From positions 6,333,714-6,397,713 of the forward strand of contig NC_034011.1 of the NCBI RefSeq assembly GCF_000346465.2: a stretch of 64,000 nt of DNA, written 5' to 3'. Each line of letters starts with the position of its first letter. Position 1 is the stretch's first letter. The translations under genes and the position numbers were made by a program. Source of the DNA: Prunus persica. Lineage: Eukaryota; Streptophyta; Magnoliopsida; Rosales; Rosaceae. Below are positions 32,305 to 44,629 of the stretch, one piece after another. The notes below the pieces were generated by a model. The model was not told the DNA's origin. It ran no database searches and worked only from the letters and a program-made list of their open reading frames with translations.

Positions 32305-35300
32305 TTATCTAAGAACTTTGAAAAAAATGACCCGATACAGCCTTGGAAAGTATATCAGCCAATTGGTCTTCCATCCCGATTGTGGGAACTTCAAAATTTT
32401 TATCCTCCAACTTCTCCTTAATAAAGAACCTATCAAACTCAACATGTTACATCTATCGTGCTGCATCGGATTACGAGCAATATCATGAGCAACTTGATTG
32501 TCACAAAATAACTTCATCGGTTGACTAGGTGCAAAACCCAAATATTGTAATAACATTTTCAGCCATAAGATCTCACAAATTTCTAATGTCATACCTTTGT
32601 ATTCAGCTTTTCCACTTGATCGAGTAACCACATTCTGCTTCTTACTCCTCCATTTAACAAAGTTACCTCCCACGAAAGTAAAGTAATCTGACGTAGAGCG
32701 TCTATCATCTACTAATCCTGCCCAATCTGCATCTGTATAACCTTCAACTCTAAGATGGCCATTCTTTGTAACTAAAATTCCTTTTCCTTGACTCCCCTTT
32801 CAAATATCGCAATATCCTCATAAGTGCCATCATATGTTGTTCACCAGGATTATGCATGTACTGGCTGACCACACTCAAGGCATAGGAAAGATTAGGCCTC
32901 ATGTGAGCCAGATACATCAATCTCCTAACAAGCCTCTGATATCGACCTTTATCGTCCGATACCTGGTTCAGATCAATCTCAAGTTTGAGTCATTCTTCCA
33001 TTGGTGTAGCAATTGGCTGACAAGCTGACATGCCAGTTTCAAGCAAAAAATCTATTATGTATTTTCTTTGTGATAGGAAAATTCTTGATTTAGATCGTGA
33101 CACTTTGATTCCTAGAAAGTATTTCAGAGAACCAAGGCCTTTCATCTTAAATTCCTTGGACAAATAGTCGTGTAACGCTTTTCGTTCTTCTGGATCATTT
33201 CTTGTCAAAATCATATCATCAACATACACCGAATTACTCTGCTTGTAACCAAACGTCCTCATAGATTTCGCAAAACTACCAAACTATGCTCGTGGGGACA
33301 ACTTCAAACCATATAAGGACTTCTTCAATCTGCGTACTTTTTGACTGTATTTTTCTGGAACGTTATACCAGGTAGAATATCCATGTAAACTTCTTATGTT
33401 AGGTCTTCACATTCTTCTGGGACTTCATCTCTTCGTATTTTTCTGCGTACATTCTTCACATCAAATTGTTTGGGGGCCAATCCAAATTTGCAGCTAAGGA
33501 AAAGAATACTCGAACCATGTTGATCTTAGCTCTGGCACAAAAGTCTCTGTGTAATCAATTCCATATGTCTGAGTAGGGCTAGGCAATTAAATCTCCAACT
33601 AGAAAAACCGGCCGAACCAAACCGATCAGGTTGGTTTGGTTCAGTTATTTATTTATTAATTATTTAATATCGGGTTCAAATCAGACCGAATCCGTTAGTC
33701 CAGTTTCGTTTACGGTTTGATATTTTAAATGAATCGGTTTACCCAAACCGGATCGTTACTATTGGCAAGCCAAATATTAGAAAAGTATTTTACAATAAAG
33801 GGATTCGAACCCCGCCCCTCCATGTAAGAATCATTCTTGCTTTCTACTAGAGCAAACAACCTTCATATGTAATCTTTCCATAAATATGATATATAATTAG
33901 TTACTTAGAATAATAAATATTATAAAAAAATGTGAGAGCATGCAAGTGGACATGATGCATGCACTGCTGCATCTGTGCCGAAACCAATGTTGTTTTTCTT
34001 TCTTTTGTATTTTTTTATTCTTTTTCTTCACCCCATATCTCACATTTCCCAACCTCTTCATTTATTATTATTTTCCCATCTTCTTCTTACTCTTTCTATC
34101 ACTATCCATCTCTCTCTCTCTCCTTCTCTCTTTCTTTTCTTCCTCCTTCCTCAGTCTATGCAATTTTTTCCTCTTCTCCAATATCCCTCTCTTTTTTCTA
34201 TTTTTTTCCATGCTCTTTCTTCTTTCTATTGTTTTACATCGCTCTCTCTCCTCTTCCTTCTTCTCCTTCTTCCTCTTGTTGTATGTCTTTTTCTCTTTCT
34301 ATTTTTTTTCTTTCTTCTTCTTCCTTTCTCCCTTGTCTCAATCTCTCCCTCTATCTATTTTTTCCCAGCTTTCTTCTTGCTCTCTCTCTCTTCGGCCTAA
34401 ACCCAAAATCAAACCAAACCAAACCCCAAACTCCGGTTAACCGGAATGGTCGATTTCACTGGTTATGGTTCGGTGTACGGTTTCAAAAATAGCTAAGCCG
34501 AAGCCTTAGGTTCGGTGTTCAGGCTGAGCCTAAAACCGAACCAACCTAGCCCAGACCTATGTCTGAGTATATCCTTTTGTTACCAACCTTGCCTTGAGCC
34601 GATCAATGGTACCATCGGCCTTGTATTTGATTATATAAACTCATCTGCTTGCCACAGGTTTCTTGCCAGCTGACATTCCTCTTCAGGGACTTCATCTCTT
34701 CGTTCATTGATGTCTGCCAATAAGGGTCAGCTAAAGCTTCCTGCACACTGTTAGGAATAGATACAATATATAAATGATATGTAAATGACTTATTTGATTC
34801 AAACAACCAATGGGTAGACACATAATTATTCGTAGGATATTTGACATTGTATTTTGGGTTTTCGATACCTCTATTAATATGGTTTGGGAGGCGACTTCTA
34901 GGTGGTTTGTTATTGCGGGCATCACTAATTGAGGACGAATGGTTATGGGTATCAGAATCAGACAAAGGCGACGACAAGAAGGATGGCGGCTCTGCGGCAA
35001 TCGGTGACGCTGTCGAACTATCCATCTCGTCTTCATTTTCTTGTTAATGCAGATCACCACCTATGTCCAAATTACCACTACTTAAATCCAAGTCATTCAC
35101 ATCAACAAGTTCATGTGAATGAGAATCACCATTTATTTCCAAGTTATTACCACTTAAATCCAATTCATTCATTGCTTCTATAGTCAGAAGCTATAATCAA
35201 GAGTATGCACTTTTTCTGGTGTATCCCATGAAGTGAGGACTACGATGAGAAGAACATATCATTCTCAAGAAACACAACATCCATGGTGACATACATTTTT

Positions 35301-37530
35301 TGAGTAGGTGGATGATAGCAATGATACCCTCCATGATATGATGCATAACCCACAACCCTTCCTGATATGATGCATAACCCACAAAAACACACTTCAATGC
35401 ATGGGGATCAAGCTTACTTCTTTGATGCTTGTGAATGTGGACAAAAACAACACACCCAAGCACGTAAGGTGGAAGATTTGGAATGGGAGGGCCGGTGGTG
35501 AGAGTCGTCAACGTCTGAAGGGTGTTTGGAAGTTAACTACTGAAGATGGAACACGATTGATCAAATAGCAGAGTAAAGAGCTTATCCCCAATATGATAAT
35601 GGCAAATGAGCTTCAAGTAGAGATGCGCAGACAACTTCAAGGTGGTGCGGATTTTTCCTTTGGGTGCCTCCATTTTATTGCGGGGTATATGGGCACGTAG
35701 TCTGATGAATGATGCCATGGTGATCCAAGTATTTGCGCAATTCTTAGTTCACATATTCAATGCCATTGTCACTGCGGAGCACCTGTATCTGAGTCAAACT
35801 GAAGAGCAACCATTTTATGAAATTTCTAAAACAACAAATTCACTTCACTTATTGATTTCATAGGGCATACCCAAGTCATTCGGGTATAATCATCAATAAC
35901 AGTAACAAACCAGTGGGCAACCCCCAATGTAACAATCTTAGATGGGCCCCAAACATCAGAGTGAATCAACCAAAACGGAAAGGAACTTTTATTCATACGT
36001 GGTGAAAATGAAGTACGATGGCTTTCTCTCCAATTCACAAATCACAACGAAAACTAGAAACATCAAACCTCGAAAATAACTAGGGAAATATCTTATACAA
36101 ATAACTAAAAGAAGCATGTCAAGAAGACATGCCATAACCATATTTCATTTTCTTTATTCTTCTCCTCCTGAAAAGCTTCCACAAACAAAGCTTGAATAAA
36201 TCAGCTAGAACTTTCTGATGTCAAGAACAAGTAGTAAAGCTTCCCCCACCTAACACCATAACCAATTGTCCTGAGAGTTTGGATGTCCTTGAACACACAA
36301 AAAGGGGCCAAAAAATCACAATATAATTTAAGGCCACAGTTAATTGAGCAACAGACAAAAGGTTATAGTCCAAGGAAGGAACAACAAGTACAATGTCTAA
36401 AGAAACGTTATCAGTAAGGGATATGGTGCCTTCTCGAATAACAGGGGCGGCATTGCCATCAGGAGTAGATACCACGGGCTGTGGGGATTACTTTAAGGTT
36501 TGAACTTGTCTAGAATTAAAATTCATATGCTCTATAGCGCTAGAATCAATTATCCATGTACTATTTGAAGCATATGTAGAAACCTTTAAAGCCTTACCAT
36601 TGTTACCTGTAGCAATGACCAAAGAAGATGCTTGTTCAGCTACATGTTCAGAATCATCCTTAGTTTCAGCAACAGATGCATGAGACTTGTTGTACCTAGG
36701 ATCACGAGTCTTGTCCCACCATTCAGGATATCCAATAATTTTATAACAAAATGCCAAGTTTAACCATAATTAGGGCATTTTCAATCAGTCAGTGGGTGGT
36801 GGAAGTGGTCAATGTTGCGCCTAGAATGGTCAACCCCTCCACCATCGGCCTGAGGAACCCGGTCTTGGATCGTTTGGTTATCATGGCCAGTCCCTGTCTG
36901 AGAGGGACGACACACCACTATGGCTAGGCTTCAAACTGGGCAACTTCATTTTTCATAGCTTCCCTTCTGTCAGCTTTACGACGAACATAAGCATAAGATT
37001 CTTGGAGACTAAGTACAAGGTCCTTCCACAAACTTTCTCCTCGAACTTGATCAAACTTGGTATCCAATCTAGCTAAAAATATATGAACTCTCAATTGTTC
37101 AATCGACTTTGCATGTGCCTTGATATCACAATCATAAGACATAACTACCGTATCCCGGTGATCCAATTCTTGAAAAATCGCAATAAGTTCCCCAAAATAA
37201 TTTGTCAGGGATTTTCCATTCTGTTTGGTAGCAAACGCTTTTTTGTTCAAAGAGAACACTCGAACTTCATCAGTTCCATCGAAGAATGTCATTGAAAGGG
37301 CATCCCAAATCTCTTTCGTCGTCTTCAGGCGGATGTTACAAGGTGCCTTTTCTTTGCCACAAATATACCCCATTTTTTTCTCTTGTTGCGATATGCATTT
37401 CCATGACTTGAGACCATTTATCAAAGTTCTTCAAGGTTAGGGTAATTCCAGCATGGAACGCTGCATTGTCAGATTGAACAACGACGGAAGCAGTATTAGG
37501 AGTGACAACATATTCGTCGTCCTTGACCAT
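32305..37530 (-). pseudogene. Copia B gag-pol remnant
   Basis: Gag (37530-36924): FDKWSQVMEMHIATREKNGV, then TTKEIWDALSMTFFDGTDEV and LDTKFDQVRGESLW. Protease region (36757-36488): STWIIDSSAIEHM, where the usual DSGA is DSSA. Integrase (about 36038-35197): FWLIHSDVWGPSK, VTVIDDYTRMTWV, then GCVVFVHIHKHQRSKLDPHA. RT start at 34790-34600 (ALADPYWQTSMNEEMKSLKR), interrupted by the hAT-like insert. RT continues at 33560-32990 with an intact YVDDMIL catalytic motif and LGIKVSRSKSRIFLSQRKYI. RNase H at 32673-32305 (SSGKAEYKGM, CDNQVAHDIARNPMQHDR). Frameshifts and stops separate the pieces, so no intact polyprotein remains. Confidence 0.8.
33574..34559. mobile_element. hAT-like 986-bp insert in copia B
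   Basis: Flanked by an identical 8-bp TGTCTGAG (33566-33573 and 34560-34567). Ends TAGGGCTAGGCA and, inverted, TAGGTCTGGGCTAGG. Joining the flanks restores the copia RT reading. GAACCGAACC-like stretches occur near both ends. The middle (33995-34395) is a long pyrimidine-rich tract that keeps frames open in all three plus frames without being coding. A tRNA B-box-like GGGTTCGAATCCC lies near 33800 on minus. Confidence 0.7.
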
Positions 37531-37793
37531 TGCAAGAAACTAAGTGTTTCAAGAAGAATGAAGACGGGAGGTTATGCAGAGTGGCTAGGTTCGGCGCCAA
37601 GAAGCCAAGTCGCTTGAGCAATACGGTTGTGCTGAGGGATTCGGCAGCGGTGGTGGCTTCTTCGGGTCAATGTTGTCGAATTTGGCAGCAGTAATTTTGT
37701 GGGGCGATGGCATGTTTGGTTCGTGTGGCAGCGGTGGGCATAAAATTTGCTTAGGTTTTTTTTTTTTTTTTTTTTTGGAACCTAACTCTGATA

Positions 37794-37960
37794 TCAATAA
37801 GAAATATTATTTGGTTTAATATTGTTCTGTGTTATTCATCTCACAAAGAAGGATATGTATACTCGTAGGGTTACGATCCTAATCCCACTATCACAGGGAG
37901 TAATTACAAGACTATACTAGGAAATCTAATATTACATGAAATATAATACAAAAGTCAACA
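37794..37960 (-). repeat. 5' LTR of copia B
   Basis: Begins TGTTGACTTTTG on minus at 37960 and is followed by the primer-binding site TATCAGAGTTAGG (initiator-Met type). Confidence 0.8.
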
Positions 37961-37965
37961 ACTAC

Positions 37966-38603
37966 ATTGTGTGCTGATGGGGGTATAGGAACTTCTCATG
38001 GTGGCACGGCACTTTGGACCACTGTCTAGTCTTTGCCAATTACTAATAAGATTAAAAGTTTCTTATGGCAATCTTTGCATGGTCTCTTACCTTGTATTGC
38101 TAATCTTTGTTATCGTAAAATTGTTCATAATCCGATTTGTTTTTGTTGTACCAAAAAGCTAGAGACAATTATACATGAGTTATGGTGTTGTCAGTCAGCA
38201 AAAGAAGTTTGGCACTTTCTCCTTTCTCTTCTTTGGTGGGCGAATGGTCTGGTCTTAGCTTTTCTGAATTGTTTGGTTATGCTACAACAATTCTCTCTCA
38301 ACAAAATGGTCATTATCTCATATTTGTATTGGAGTATTTGACATAATCGAAGTGTTGGTTTCATGGTATATATGTCCTTGCATAAACTCTAGTTACTCAT
38401 ACTTGTGTTATAGTTACTAAATTTCGGTAGGCAAATAAGAAGGAATTACTTCCCCAGCCTACCCCTGTCTTGGATTGTCGTTGGGTAAGTGCTCCATTTG
38501 TGAAGTTGAATGTGGATGGTGCAGTTAATTTACGGGAGGGTTTTTAGGGTCTAGGCGTGGTTGTTCGTAATTGTAATGGGGAACTTATATTATGTTTCCT
38601 ATT
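37966..38603 (+). pseudogene. LINE remnant: zf-RVT and start of RNase H
   Basis: Continues the LINE past copia B: KIKSFLWQSLHGLLPCIANL, CFCCTKKLETIIHELWCC, then after a frameshift KLNVDGAV (start of RNase H) and GLGVVVRNCNGEL near 38500-38590. Stops present. Confidence 0.75.
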
Positions 38604-39071
38604 TAAATCGGTGCACTAGATACTAACTTATATTATGTTTCCTATTATTTCCTTTTTTTTTTTTGCGTAAACCATTTTGGTGGGCTTGGAAGATTAGTCA
38701 AGTCGGCCCTCGGTGATGAGTAGAGACGACCTGACCTAGCCCTATATAAGCTTAAGGCCCTGCTCTCATTAGACACGTTCTCTAACCCTAATCTTATCAT
38801 AAAAAGAGAGCTGAAACAGATTCTGAGAGAGAGCAGAAGTCTTGAGCCGTTCCTGTTCTTGCTAGGATTGTTGCTGCTGTGGTTGAATGAGTTCAGAGGT
38901 CATGTACTCAAGAAAGATGATGCAAAGTATGTCTTTACGTATTTCAGATTGTGTGAAAGATCATGAACACGCATATAAAGAAATCTAACAACTTATGGTG
39001 CCGGCTTCCAAACGAGTTTGATGTAATTTTACTCCTAAGGCTACTGAGCTTATGACAACATATTAGGTTCA
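38604..39071. other. Unclassified insert inside the LINE RNase H
   Basis: The block separates the two halves of RNase H. At its left a 43-bp stretch is tandemly repeated (ACTTATATTATGTTTCC at 38583 and 38626), followed by a T-run. It contains CCTATATAAGC (38742-38752), a possible promoter, and a run resembling an LTR leader. It could be a solo LTR or TRIM; no terminal repeats or duplication were confirmed. Confidence 0.4.
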
Positions 39072-39311
39072 CAGGCGGCATCTTAGATGGGTTACGGGTC
39101 TCTTGTTCTAGAAATGGATGCTCAAGAGGTAATTAGATGTTTGAATGCTTCAGAGGAATGTTTGGATTCCGATGGTGCATTAGTAGCAGAAGCGCAAGCC
39201 TTTCTAAAGCTTTTTCCTATTGTGATTTGTCAATATGCTTCTCGTAGTTGTAATCAAGTGGCACATCGCCTGGCTAGGTGTGCATTGTTATATTCAGATT
39301 TTCATGTTTAA
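39072..39311 (+). pseudogene. LINE RNase H, C-terminal half
   Basis: Reads MGYGSLVLEMDAQEVIRCL, ending CQYASRSCNQVAHRLARCAL, the last part of a plant LINE RNase H domain. It is followed by the T-rich LINE 3' UTR. Confidence 0.8.
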
Positions 39312-39839
39312 ATTGAAGAGGGGCCTATGTGGTTGTCAACTGAATTACTCTTTGATGTTTGATTTAAATGTTTTTCAGGATCTCTGCTAGTTGGGTTAGT
39401 TTTCCACTTATCTGCTCCTCAATCTCTTTTCTAGTTTTGTATGTTCTTCTTGTTCCTTATTGTCGTTGCTGATCTTAATTTTGTCTCTATTTCATATTTG
39501 CTTTTGATTCTTTTACTTTTGATGCATTGGTACTGTTCACAACAATATTTTTTTTGGTATTTCTAGTGAATATATTGATTTTGACTTGTCCTTGCTTGTT
39601 GATGTTTTGTCCATTTTTTTAAAAATGTTTTTGTTTCTTTTTGCTTCAATTTTGTTGTTGTTTTAGTTTAGGTTTTGTTCTTTTGTTTCTCTTGTCAGTG
39701 TTTTGATTTCTTTTTGTTTCCAAGGTTTGCTTTGGCTTCTAGTTTGTTAAGTGTGATTTCTGTTGGTTTTCAGTTGTGAGTTTTGGTTTTTTAATTTTTA
39801 ATTTTAATTTTTCAGTTTTGTGTGTTTGGTTTTCTTTTG

Positions 39840-40688
39840 GGCTTAAATGTTAAAATGGTCCCTGTGTTTTATCTCATAGGCCAATTTAGTCCCCGTGTTA
39901 TGAATTTGGCCAATTTGGTCCTTGTGTTTGTATATGTTAGTCAATGTGGTCCATTCCTTTAAAAATATAAAATTAATTTTAAAAAAAATGTAATTGATGA
40001 TAAATTTTTTAATTCAAACTGAAAATGGAATATATTTCTTTTAAATTTCACCTTCCCCAATTCGCGCACACACCTCAACCACCTCCCAAACCCAGCCACC
40101 ATCACCACCACCACTCCAACCCCAAAACCATAGCCACCTTCACCACCATTCCAACCCCACCTAAACTACAACAACTCTCTCTCTCTCTCTCTCTGACAAA
40201 TCATGAAGATCATCATAGCCAGTCACCGTAAGCTTGACGGCTCTACCGCCAATTGATCATCCTGGCTGTAGCAAAAGTCGATGACATCCAGATCCATGGA
40301 TCGGAGAGGAGAGAGAGATGAAGGGTAGAGTATGAGAAAATCTTAAACAGAAGATAGAAGAAAATTTGCAGCAAGAAAAGAGTAAGCATCAATTCTACTA
40401 AGAACCCTTTTTTTTTTTTCCTACGAGAATCGAGACCATTGGAGGTTGAGGTTGTGTGAGTTTTAATCATTTTAGCATTATTATTATTTGAGTTTAAATC
40501 TTTACAATTAATTACAAAATTTTAAATTAATTTTAAATGTTCTTTTTTAAGGTTTTAACATAATTTTGACTAAAAGGATCAAATTTGTTAACAGATACAA
40601 ACACAGGGACTAAATTGGCCAAATTAATAACACAAGGACTAAATTGGCCGATAAGATAAAACACAGGGACCATTTCAACATTTAAGCC
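39840..40688 (-). mobile_element. Mutator-like non-autonomous element, copy 2 (849 bp)
   Basis: Same family as 23294-24140 but in opposite orientation: ends GGCTTAAATGTTAAAATGGT ... ACCATTTCAACATTTAAGCC. Flanked by an identical 9-bp TTTCTTTTG (39831-39839 and 40689-40697). Inserted in the LINE 3' UTR. Confidence 0.9.
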
Positions 40689-41186
40689 TTTCTTTTGTGT
40701 TGTTTGTGTAATTTGGTTTTTTTTTTTTTTTTGGTCCCTATCATGATCCTTTAGCTAGATTTTATTTTGTTTCTGTTTGTTGTTACTTTTTATTTTCTTT
40801 TGTTTTGTCTTTGTTATGCTCTTTTAGTTTGTTTTGGTCATCTATTTTTTTGTTTATGTTTGTTGTTATTTTATTTTATTTTGTTTTGTCAGCTTTTAGC
40901 CTTGCTTAGAACAATCATCTTGGTGTTTTCTTTGTTACTTTCGTTTTCCTTTTGTTGTGTCCTTATGTTTACTTTTCTTGTTTTGTGGAGCTGTGAGTTT
41001 TCTGTTTTTTTACTTTTCTTCGTTTTTTCTGCAGCTTGGTTTTAGTAGGCTTTTGTTTCTTTTTATGGATTTCTTGTTGTTTTGCTTTCGTATTGGAATG
41101 TATTTTAGGTTGTAGTCTTGTTTTAGTTTTTTCAAGTTTTATAAGGTTTTTTTTTTTTTTTTTTCACACTCAATTTTGTGTGGTTA

Positions 41187-42737
41187 TGTTTCTCTTGTTT
41201 TGTTTTAGGTAGACATTTGCAGGTGTATGGGGTCTTTTTGTTCCAACAACTTGAAGAATGGGCTTGGACTGCCGTAAGAAGAAAATGAACAGAAATTCCG
41301 CAAATGCCTGAGTTCAAGAACCAAGCCCCCAAAAGAGTTTTTGAAAAGTCTGATGAAACTTTAGAAAAACACTCTTAGATTCTTTTCACCAATAACCAAA
41401 TAAACATGATAAATCAATTAATGGCTTAGCTTGAGGAGCTTGTGACATGGGAGCTAAGCTTTCACAAGTTTAGCAATTTGAGAGAGAGAGAAGCATGGGT
41501 TTCTTATAGAGAACGAAAGTTTGCAGTAAGACAGAGGAAAATTAGAACGATTTCTATCTTAAGGGAAGAAGAAAAACAAACGAAGAAGAAGATTGGGTGG
41601 CTTGAGTAAATTCTCAGATACTTGACAAAGCTTGGTCAGGCTTTGGATGATGGATTATCTGGGTAGCAGAAGCCTTCTTTTATAGCCACAAAGAACCCTA
41701 ATTTCATCTAACCTTTCCCTTCCTTTTTCATGACCTCTTTCCACTATATCTTTTTTGGTGAAATTCTCTCATCCAAAGTGCATAGGTAAGGAGTTCTTTG
41801 TAGTTCTAAGGTTTTGACATGGCTGGCCTTTCTCCATAGGGATGAAGCACCACTAACTTTCCCCTTGATTTTCCTATGGGAGCTAACAGAGGAAAAGGTT
41901 GTAGTGGACATGCTGTTTACCCAACGGGTAAACCTCTTGCTCGCATGGATTTCCTCTGGTTTTTGTGTTGGCTTCCGTTGACTCATTTGGGCAAAGGCTG
42001 AACATGTCTGCTAGATATTTTATAGAGTGTTGGGTTGGGCTTTTTCCAAGGCCATGGGTTGGTGATATTCTACTCTTCAGCGACTGGTCAGCTTGTTTTC
42101 GTCAAGCTGCTGGAAGCAGTTTGCCTGTTGCGTTTTTTAACAAAGTATTTGGGCATTCTAATTAACATTGGGCATTCTAATTAACATTGGGTTTTCTAAG
42201 CAAACTACTGTATTCTTCCTAAGGCATTGGGTCATGTTCTCTCTCTGATGCTAGCCCATGTTTTGAAGTAAAGAAATGGGCTTGAGTTTTGGTGCTCCCA
42301 AGTAGCCCAAAATTCTCATTCCTCGATCCTTTAACTGGGCCTAGTGAATGCTTGCACCCATCCACACCACAACCTTCTCAGCAGCCCCGAGTAATTTTGT
42401 GGCTTAGGCCCACTTAAGCTTGTGGCATAGCTTGGTGTTAGAATAATAGCTCTTCTTGCATGACACTTACGCTTGTGCTTGAGTTTTATTATGCCGTAAT
42501 AGGCTATAATCGAGCCAAGTAATACCAAACGGGTATGTGAGCGTGATTTTGTAAAGTTGGCATGCTCTTGGCCCTTTTGCGCGTGCTTACTTGGCATGAC
42601 ACGTGGCCTGTAGCTTGTATTGGTGTGTCCTGCAAATTCTCTTTTATCATGATTGAGCTTCTTTTGCTTTCAATTATCCGAGTTGGGCCAAGAATTAATC
42701 TGGGCTTAGCCCCTTGGATTTTTGGGCCTCAATAACA
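41187..42737 (-). mobile_element. Solo LTR (1551 bp) with perfect 5-bp duplication
   Basis: On minus it starts TGTTATTGAGGCCCAAAAAT and ends GAGAAACA, flanked by GGTTA on both sides (41182-41186 and 42738-42742). It shares the start (TTGAGGCCCAAAAAATCC-like) and a GCTATAAAAG TATA region with the block at 54953-56637, so the two are one LTR family. No coding sequence. Confidence 0.75.
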
Positions 42738-42824
42738 GGTTATCAGGTAAGTTCTCATGGTTTGTATATGCTATTATTTTTTCTCTTCTTTTATTTTGTT
42801 TCCACCTTTTGTGCTTCTTATCTA

Positions 42825-43108
42825 TCTATATATATAAAGCAAAAGGCAGAGAATGGTGAAACATACAAAATACCAGAAAATATCCTTGGATAATGCAAAC
42901 ATTAAGAATTGAAATTATTAATTAAATGAGGATAATATGGTAAATTCACACTTTTCATATTAAAAAAATAAAAATAAAAATAATAATCATATAATGGATC
43001 CTATTTTTATGGACCACAACTACCCATTATCTTTTTTAATTCTAAAATAAATTTAAAGTTAAAAAAAAAAAAGCCTCTAGCAGGTGCGGAAGCGCGTGCA
43101 GAGGCTAG
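42825..43108 (+). mobile_element. Helitron-like element, copy 2 (284 bp)
   Basis: TCTATATATATAAAGC after A; ends GCAGAGGCTAG before T, with a GTGC-GGAA-GCGC hairpin. No TIR, no duplication. Inserted in the LINE 3' UTR. Confidence 0.65.
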
Positions 43109-43505
43109 TCTCTTTTAAGCTTTTTGTTTGGATTTTGTTGGCTAATTATCTTTTCTCATTGTTCATTTGCGTCCTTTTAGTTTACTTGTTTTTTATTTTT
43201 TAGTTTTTTTAAATTTATTATCTCATTTTTTGTTTTTTGTTTTTTTTTTGTTTTTTGAATTTGTGTTTGTTGTAGGTTGCAAGTTTTTGGTGCCATCCAA
43301 ATTTTGGTTGATGTGCAGATTGAAAGTATGTTTAGGCTTCCTTTTCTTTCTTTCTCTTTCTTGTTATTTTCCCTTGAGTTGTTCAGACGCAAGTCTTTTT
43401 TAAAATCACGTATTTATTTCTGTCTCTTATGTTTAAGTTTTGGATAGTCTGTTTATTTTCAGTGCTATCTTTTGTACACTCTTATGATGCTTATTGTTTT
43501 TTAAT

Positions 43506-43543
43506 CAAAAAAAAAAAAAAAAAAGAAACAAAAAAAAAAAAAA
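43506..43543 (+). other. Poly(A) tail of the LINE
   Basis: An A-run of about 38 bases with one G and one C interruption, closing the T-rich LINE 3' UTR. Confidence 0.7.
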
Positions 43544-43745
43544 CCCTACCTCTTCACTTGGGCCAAAAATGAAAGGATGCTAATCCATTGGACTTTGGGT
43601 TCTCTCCAGATTGGTTATAATGTGGGCCTTATATTGCAGCCCATTTCTTTTGTCAATCTAAATCATATTTATCTAGAAAATAGTACACAACTAGGTAGGT
43701 AGGTTTGGCAGAACCCTTCATTAATAAACTCTCCGATAATTGAAA

Positions 43746-44005
43746 CTAGCCCCTTGGTTAATAAACTCACGCGTTTGTCAATTGATTTTTTTTTTTTTTT
43801 AGAATTAAAAAAAAATATTTGATAGTTATGTTCTATAAAAATAAAATTTATTATATTATTTTATTTTTAATATGAAAAATATGAATTTACAATATTATCC
43901 TAATTTAATTAATAATTTAAATTCTTAATATTTGCATTAATCAATGATATTTTCTGGTATTTTGAATGTTTCATCATCTTTTGATGTTTGCTTTATATAT
44001 ATAGA
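43746..44005 (-). mobile_element. Helitron-like element, copy 3 (inverted, diverged)
   Basis: The minus strand starts TCTATATATATAAAGC at 44005 and follows copies 1 and 2 through most of its length. The CTAG end is placed at 43746-43749, but the sequence near it has diverged, so that end is tentative. Confidence 0.5.
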
Positions 44006-44548
44006 TCATAAATAAATCAAAAATGTGAAAAAAAATAAAATAAATGGGTGGGTAGTTGAGGACCGTTAGATAAAAACATGGGGATTCTACTCTCATCTCC
44101 CAATTTGTTGGGTTTTATTTTATTTTATTAATATTATATAATTTTAACAAAAATAATATTTAAATGTGCTAAATTTTGTCTGGTTTGAGTAAAGGGAAAC
44201 TTCTGGAAGCGAAAGCGTGGGTGGCTCGGACGGTTTAAAAAACATTATCCGTGAGCGCTCACGTGTCACTATTATCCCAAGAAAAAAGAGATTAAACAAT
44301 GATTACAACGCAAAATAAGCTTTTAATTGAGTGATTAGACAGGCATTAATAAAAAAAGCACGCCTACTTGTCTGGGCGTGGAGCTAAGTCGTGACTGTTT
44401 TTTTGATAAATTTTGGGACGGTTTTATTTAACAGTGAAAATATTTATAAAAAAAAAGAAAGAAAAAAGCTCCCAACGGTTTCGTAGAGCTTCTTAGCACT
44501 TCTTTAGCCCACGCACACGCGCACAAACAGCACAAGCGCGAGCCTTTC
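44006..44548. promoter_or_regulatory. Upstream region of the MBD gene
   Basis: Intergenic, AT-rich, with GC-richer sequence from about 44200 and several CACG-type motifs (CTCACGTGTC near 44259 contains a G-box CACGTG). No clear TATA box identified. Confidence 0.35.
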
Positions 44549-44573
44549 AGAGAGAGAGAGAGAGAGTGTGTTT

Positions 44574-44614
<41 letters not shown>

Positions 44615-44629
44615 CGAGAGCGAGAGAGC

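Larger units (their letters stand above)
32088..37960 (-). mobile_element. Ty1/copia element B, full-length but decayed
   Basis: LTRs at 32088-32263 and 37794-37960, both ending CAAAAGTCAACA on plus (TGTTGACTTTTG on minus). Minus-strand order: 5' LTR, primer site (TATCAGAGTTAGG), gag, protease, integrase, RT, RNase H, polypurine tract (GAAGGGGAG at 32264-32272), 3' LTR. Flanks are GCTAC (32083-32087) and ACTAC (37961-37965), a 5-bp duplication with one change. By eye the LTRs differ at about a dozen positions plus one indel, so the insertion is not recent. It lies inside a LINE and contains a hAT-like insert at 33574-34559. Confidence 0.85.
30537..43543 (+). mobile_element. 5'-truncated LINE, split by later insertions
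   Basis: LINE pieces, all plus strand: 30537-32082 (reverse transcriptase), 37966 to about 38603 (zf-RVT and start of RNase H), about 39072-39839 (RNase H end and T-rich 3' UTR), 40698-41181, 42743-42824 and 43109-43543 (3' UTR, ending in a poly(A) tract from 43506). Insertions between them: copia B (32088-37960), an unclassified block (38604-39071), a Mutator-like element (39840-40688), a solo LTR (41187-42737) and a Helitron (42825-43108). The LINE is the oldest layer. Confidence 0.75.

Noticed and set aside
33940..34492. Three overlapping long plus-strand frames (Phe/Leu/Ser-rich)
   Set aside because: All three frames are open because the strand is almost pure pyrimidine; it lies inside a hAT-like insert and has no domain.
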